Below, piece by piece: positions 59,604-63,681 of a stretch of 63,681 nucleotides of DNA. The stretch is taken from the NCBI RefSeq assembly GCF_000525915.1, contig NZ_AODH01000038.1, forward strand, positions 1 to 63,681, given 5' to 3'. The position numbers were made by a program, and so were the translations under genes. The notes under the pieces are model-generated. The model ran no database searches. It was not told the DNA's origin and saw nothing but the letters and a program-made list of their open reading frames with translations. This DNA is from Brochothrix campestris FSL F6-1037 (GTDB taxonomy: Bacteria > Bacillota > Bacilli > Lactobacillales > Listeriaceae). Within the stretch, counting starts at the first letter, position 1. Each line of letters starts with the position of its first letter.

Positions 59604-60209
59604 TTACAAATTATAGACAGTTTTAACGATGGCAAGATAGTCTAAGCGAGGATGATAACCGCTATTGACTACATGGCCCGTTGAATCTAACTCACTCAGT
59701 GAAATAGATTTCCGTCCATTGTTGAGCTTTCGTTGCCAATAAAAAGCAAGTTGACTAATATCTAGTAAATAATTGGCATTTAATGAAGTGAAGCGAATGA
59801 TGACAAAGGCGATACCACCTTGCTTTTGTACCTGTAACATATGTTTCACCTGATGCTCGTGAAAGTTTTTTAGTGGGAACGAAGAAGTGCTCGTCGTTTC
59901 CTTCGCTTCGAAATCGAGGTGTTTTCCCAAATAGACACCATTGTAATCGGTTGTAGAAGCTTGTGAAAAATAAGCCTCGGTAATGACAGCTTGCGCCCGA
60001 CTGGGGTAGCGGACGTTAACGATGCGAATCGGTGTCGGTTTTTTATGAACGACAGCGATGTTGTGCGTCAAATAATAGCGATTCGTATCATTGAGATCAT
60101 CTTCTAAACGCATGCCGCGTTTGGAATGGCTAACTATCTTAGGAGCGATTGAAGCGCCTTTGTTGGTGGAAGGTGTATAACTTTTTCCGTTTGGGTAATT
60201 AATTTTCAT
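59604..60209 (-). CDS. recU: Holliday junction resolvase RecU
   Basis: A 201-residue resolvase. It starts MKINYPNGKSY and has the nuclease core DYNGVYLGKHLDFEAKET near residue 95 and GGIAFVIIRFT, matching RecU. ATG 60209 is preferred over a TTG two codons upstream, with GGAGG 9 bases away. The recU-ponA order is the usual one in Bacillales. Confidence 0.94.
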   Translation of the reverse strand: MKINYPNGKSYTPSTNKGASIAPKIVSHSKRGMRLEDDLNDTNRYYLTHNIAVVHKKPTPIRIVNVRYPSRAQAVITEAYFSQASTTDYNGVYLGKHLDFEAKETTSTSSFPLKNFHEHQVKHMLQVQKQGGIAFVIIRFTSLNANYLLDISQLAFYWQRKLNNGRKSISLSELDSTGHVVNSGYHPRLDYLAIVKTVYNL

Positions 60210-60382
60210 ACACAAATTCCTCCCAATTATAATAACTCATACATTCTCATTGTACCAAAAATTTGAATTAAAAGAGTAAATAAACAGTAAAAAAAACAAA
60301 AATAGCCTAAATTAGTCAATAAAGCGGACAATACCAAAGTAACAATGATATTATAGAAGAAAGACGTTTTATAAGGAGTAAA

Positions 60383-60742
60383 ATGATGATTAAAGAAGAT
60401 ATAATAGCTGTTCTGGCTGCGCTCGAAGAGGTTAAAGATATAAAAGAACAAGCTGCGAATGGTAGAGTATTTGAGTTTAAAACAGAGATGGAACCGTTTG
60501 TGAATCGTTTATCTGCGATTGCGGATCAGTACAAAAAGAATGGCGTCGCTTACATAGCAGAAACACCGGTTAAATATATGTCGAGTGAACAAATTATTAC
60601 GGCCGGCGATAACCTTAAACGGTTAGCGGTTAGTTGTTTTGCGCCGAAGGTTAACGAGACGCAGTATAACCGCCACCTATCTGCGGTAACCTATACACAA
60701 GAACGCTTTTTAGAAGGATTAGAGGTAGGTGACGAGCAATGA
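60383..60742 (+). CDS. yppE: DUF1798 family protein YppE
   Basis: A 119-residue helical cytoplasmic protein (ERFLEGLEVGDEQ at its end) matching the size, charge pattern and position of Bacillus YppE, next to recU. Function unknown. AAGGAG precedes two adjacent ATG codons, either of which may be used. It overlaps ypsA by 4 bases (ATGA). Confidence 0.78.
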   Translation: MMIKEDIIAVLAALEEVKDIKEQAANGRVFEFKTEMEPFVNRLSAIADQYKKNGVAYIAETPVKYMSSEQIITAGDNLKRLAVSCFAPKVNETQYNRHLSAVTYTQERFLEGLEVGDEQ

Positions 60743-61287
60743 AACGGTTGCTTATCACCGGCTATAAATCATTTGAATTAGGTATCTTTAATGATGAAGA
60801 TGCGAGTGTGTCATTTATCAAAAAAGCAATTCGAAAGCGATTAGAACAATATATCGATGAGGGACTAGAATGGGTGATTGTTTCTGGTCAACTTGGAGTT
60901 GAGTTATGGGCAGCACAAGAAGTGCTAGACCTAAAGGGAGTTTACCCAGAGCTGAAGTTAGCAATCATCACCCCGTTCATTGACCAAGCCAATAAATGGA
61001 ATGAGAAAAACAAACTGATGTACAATACACTGTGTAGTAAGGCCGACTATACGAATAGTGTTTCAAAAACCGCCTATGAATCACCACAACAATTTCGAGA
61101 TAAGGATGTATTCGTCATCCGTAATACCGACGGTGCCTTAATTATTTATGATGAAGAACAGGATGGCGGTCCCAAGTTTATTTTAAAACTAATGCACCAA
61201 TACGCGGAATCAAATGAATATATGATTGATCAAATTGATTTCTTTCAGTTACAGGATATTGCGACAGGTGATGAATTTATTGATTAG
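60739..61287 (+). CDS. ypsA: DUF1273 family protein YpsA
   Basis: A 182-residue Rossmann-like protein of the SLOG superfamily. It opens RLLITGYKSFELGIF and has VIVSGQLGVELWAAQ near residue 53. In Bacillus and Staphylococcus YpsA affects cell division, which fits its place beside gpsB. It is coupled to yppE. Confidence 0.9.
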   Translation: MKRLLITGYKSFELGIFNDEDASVSFIKKAIRKRLEQYIDEGLEWVIVSGQLGVELWAAQEVLDLKGVYPELKLAIITPFIDQANKWNEKNKLMYNTLCSKADYTNSVSKTAYESPQQFRDKDVFVIRNTDGALIIYDEEQDGGPKFILKLMHQYAESNEYMIDQIDFFQLQDIATGDEFID

Positions 61288-61418
61288 TTGAGTGGGATAG
61301 ATTGACAAGACGTGTGATTTTTGAAAAAATAGAAAGGGAGAACTATCACTAGGATAGTTATTGAAAGAAACGAACAGGTTGTACCTGTAGCATAAACTAC
61401 AAAGAAGGTGGTATTCAT

Positions 61419-61736
61419 ATGACGATGGAAAACTTAAACTTAACGGCACAAGAAATCTTAGATAAAGAATTTAAAACAGGTATGCGAGGCTACTCTGCTG
61501 AAGAGGTCGATCAATTTCTTGACCTCGTAATTAAAGATTACAATACGTATAATGCTGAAATCAAACAATTACAAGCAGCTGTCATGCGTCTTGAACAAAT
61601 GGTGAGCACAACTGTTTCTGAGCAAGAAGCACCTAAAGAGCAAGTTGTTGAAAACCAAGGGACAAGTAATTATGATATTTTAAAACGATTATCGAATTTA
61701 GAACGACATGTGTTTGGTAATAAAATGAACGACTAA
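61419..61736 (+). CDS. gpsB: cell division regulator GpsB
   Basis: A 105-residue DivIVA-like coiled-coil protein. It starts LTAQEILDKEFKTGMRGYSAEEVDQFLD and has a short C-terminal helix NYDILKRLSNLERHVFG that trimerises. It links PBP1 (ponA in this window) to the divisome and sidewall. GGTGG lies near the ATG; M1 or M3 may be the start. The family size is normal. Confidence 0.95.
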   Translation: MTMENLNLTAQEILDKEFKTGMRGYSAEEVDQFLDLVIKDYNTYNAEIKQLQAAVMRLEQMVSTTVSEQEAPKEQVVENQGTSNYDILKRLSNLERHVFGNKMND

Positions 61737-61748
61737 TTGAAATAAGGC

Positions 61749-61776
61749 TTGCAATTTCAGCTAGGAGTTCTATAAT
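61749..61776 (+). promoter_or_regulatory. rnpB promoter
   Basis: TTGCAA (61749-61754), 16 bases, TATAAT (61771-61776), directly before the RNA start. Confidence 0.75.
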
Positions 61777-61779
61777 AAA

Positions 61780-62165
61780 GAATGTAGTGTTCGGGTAATC
61801 GCTGTGACAGCAATGTTGCAGAGGAAAGTCCATGCTCGCACGGTACTGAAATGTCCGTAGTGTTTGTGCTCGGTGAAACAATAAGCCGAGGCCCGCTTAG
61901 CGGTGATGGCGAATGAACCACCTAAGTTCGTAAGAATAGGGTGTTAATTCATAAAGTGCCACAGTGACGTAGTCTTTTTGGAAACAAAAAGAGTGGAACG
62001 AGGTAAACCCCACAAGCGAGCAACCCAAATTTTGGTAGGGGCACTTTGTTCACGGAATAACAACGTAGAACAGAGGCGTATTAATCGTAGACAGATGATT
62101 ATCGCTCTTATATTAGTACCTGGCTATATAAGAGTACAAAACATGGCTTATAGAATACTACATCA
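61780..62165 (+). ncRNA. rnpB: RNase P RNA, type B
   Basis: Catalytic RNA of RNase P, processing tRNA 5' ends. It contains GTTCGGGTAATCGCTG, the conserved GAGGAAAGTCCATGCTCGCACGG, AAAGTGCCACAGTGACG, GTGGAACG-GGTAAACC, CAAATTTTGGTAGGGG and AACATGGCTTA. The 5' ATGTAGT pairs with ACTACAT at the 3' end, which sets the limits. About 386 nt, the Bacillus-type size. Confidence 0.96.
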
Positions 62166-62228
62166 GGTTTTTTATGACTTTAAGACAATATGTCTATCAT
62201 AGAGTATGTCAACATCGGTTTGGCAACA

Positions 62229-62262
62229 GTCCTTCGCGTGCTTCTTGTGAAGGACTTTTATA
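62229..62262 (+). terminator. possible terminator between rnpB and rlmL
   Basis: AGTCCTTC and GAAGGACT form an 8-bp stem, followed by TTT and an AT stretch. Confidence 0.55.
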
Positions 62263-62362
62263 TTGTAATGGACACCGTGTGTTAAACTTAGCCAAGAGCA
62301 GTTGTTTGGTTATTTTTACGCTAGCGGTTAAAATAGAAACAAAAGAAGAAAGTGGGAATAGC

Positions 62363-63512
62363 ATGTCAAGAACATATAATTTAGTAGCGACCGCAGCTTC
62401 AGGTCTTGAGGCAGTCGTTGGACAAGAAATGCGTCATTTAGGAATCGAGCATCGCGTTGAAAACGGGAAAGTGTATTTTTCAGGAGACGAAGCGACCATC
62501 GCCAAAGCCAACTTATGGTTACGCGTGGCAGACCGTGTTAAAATCATCGTTGGTACGTTTAAAGCGACAACGTTTGATGATTTATTTGAACAAACAAAAG
62601 CATTGCCATGGGAAGATTACCTCCCATTAGATGCGGCTTTTCCTGTTGCAGGTAAAAGCGTTAAATCAACATTGTACAGTGTGCCGGATTGCCAAGCAAT
62701 TACAAAAAAAGCGATTGTCGATCGTTTGAGTAAAGTGTACCACCGTTCATCACGTCTCCAAGAAAACGGCGCCCTCTATAAATTAGAAGTGTCGATTTTA
62801 AAAGATGAAGTAACCTTAACGTTAGATACATCAGGTGCTGGCTTACATAAACGTGGCTATCGTGTCGCACAAGGTGGGGCACCCTTAAAAGAAACAATGG
62901 CTGCAGCGTTAGTGTTATTAACGAACTGGCATCCTGATCGCCCATTTGTTGATCCGCTCTGTGGTTCAGGAACGCTAGCGATTGAAGCCGCATTAATTGG
63001 TCAAAACATCGCCCCAGGGTTCAACCGTGAATTCGCGTGTGAAGCCTGGGATTGGATGCCAAAATCAGTCTTTGAAGAAGCACGTAAAGAGGCTGAAAGC
63101 TTAGCGAACTATGATCAAGTGTTAAATATTAAAGGTCGTGACATCGATCATCAAATGATTAAAGTGGCGACGCAAAATGCGATTGAAGCTGGCTTAGGTG
63201 ACATTATTGACTTTAAACAAATGCAAGTACGCGACTTTGCGGATGATGGCGAAGCGTATGGTGTTATTGCCACCAACCCACCATACGGAGAACGTTTATC
63301 TGACGAAGCGGGTATCATTGAAATTTACCGTGACATGGGCGACGCTTTCAAGAAATTAACAAACTGGTCAACATACGTGTTAACATCGTATGAAAACTTC
63401 GAAATGGAATTTGGCAAACGCGCAACAAAAAAAACGTAAATTATACAACGGCTTCTTGCGTACCGATTATTACCAATTCTGGGGACCACGACCAAAACGC
63501 AAACAAGACTAA
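62363..63512 (+). CDS. rlmL: THUMP-domain 23S rRNA methyltransferase RlmL (YpsC) (frameshift at 63427-63434)
   Basis: SAM-dependent methyltransferase modifying 23S rRNA guanine N2. An N-terminal THUMP domain (about 1-160) precedes the Rossmann MTase: FVDPLCGSGTLAIEAALIG near 193 and the catalytic ATNPPYGERL near 305. ATG 62363 is chosen because the family start MSRTYNLVATAASG begins there. 8 A break the frame at the end; 7 A gives ATKKRKLYNGFLRTDYYQFWG, ending at 63512. About 382 residues. Confidence 0.93.
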
Positions 63513-63681
63513 ACGCGGTCTGTACCGTATAACAGCGTAGAAATTGGAAGGTCTGCCCAAGCGATAAGTTGTATCGCTAGGCGGAACTGAAATTTGAGAG
63601 CTGTTGGTACAAGCAAGCGAGCCAAGACTAAACGCGGTCTGTACCGTATAACAGCGTAGAAATTGGAAGGTCTGCCCAAGC
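63505..63681 (+). repeat. 119-bp tandem hairpin repeats, copies C1 and partial C2
   Basis: C1 starts at 63507 inside the rlmL stop region and C2 at 63626, period 119. The window ends inside C2. Pairing per unit: GTACC with GGTAC, a 4-base bulge (GTAT), AACAGC with GCTGTT, AAATT with AATTT, GCC with GGC and GCGATA with TATCGC. This is the same arm layout as the birA repeats with different bases, so the pairing is conserved by compensation. Confidence 0.8.

Overview
The window looks like a chromosomal segment from a low-GC Gram-positive bacterium of the Bacillales, most like the Listeriaceae. A Brochothrix-type genome is my best guess, but it is an inference. Support comes from the gene order dinG-ypmB-aspB-asnS-dnaD-nth, ponA-recU facing yppE-ypsA-gpsB-rnpB-rlmL, ypjD-dapB-cca-birA, a full menaquinone cluster, a deoR-deoC-nupC-pdp operon, a type B RNase P RNA, and a 19-gene tRNA array whose order follows the large Bacillus array.

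Layout. 1-2050: end of an rRNA operon (23S-5S spacer, 5S) and 19 tRNA genes. 2057-2849: a decayed ISL3-type insertion sequence with recognisable ends. 2895-10228: menaquinone synthesis (menA divergent from menF-menD-menH-menB-menE). 10303-12391: murT-gatD, lipid II amidation. 13322-18637: a lactose/cellobiose-type PTS operon (IIB, IIC, IIA, a multidomain regulator and a GH1 phospho-glucosidase whose acid/base Glu is a Gln). 18707-25943: assorted genes (YitT membrane protein, FAD amine oxidase, Mga-like regulator, ABC-2 exporter, a possible immunity protein, a lin0512-family protein). 26097-29374: ypjD-dapB-cca-birA. 29816-35386: accessory region with a secreted protein plus small membrane protein pair, a HAD phosphatase, and a reverse-strand cassette of a secreted protein, three membrane proteins, an ABC ATPase and an anchored protein. 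35666-40066: deoxyribonucleoside use. 40241-47776: housekeeping replication, repair and translation genes. 47859-53750: TetR/ABC and PTS/HAD/RpiR modules. 54011-57156: cshB, nfo, uppP. 57209-63512: ponA, recU, yppE, ypsA, gpsB, rnpB, rlmL.

Two features cross the whole window. First, more than twenty genes carry single-base frame breaks, nearly all in homopolymer runs and most often a run of 8 A where 7 restores the frame. This looks like sequencing error from a homopolymer-sensitive platform, so the broken genes are reported as single genes with a suspected frameshift. Second, a family of hairpin-forming repeats of about 118 nt, which I do not recognise, sits directly after the stop codons of gatD, birA, asnS and rlmL. 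It is tandem at birA and rlmL and is held together by compensatory base pairing.

The best candidates for something undescribed are that repeat family, the reverse-strand secreted-protein/ABC cassette at 31652-35386, and the secreted-protein/membrane-protein pair at 29816-30466.
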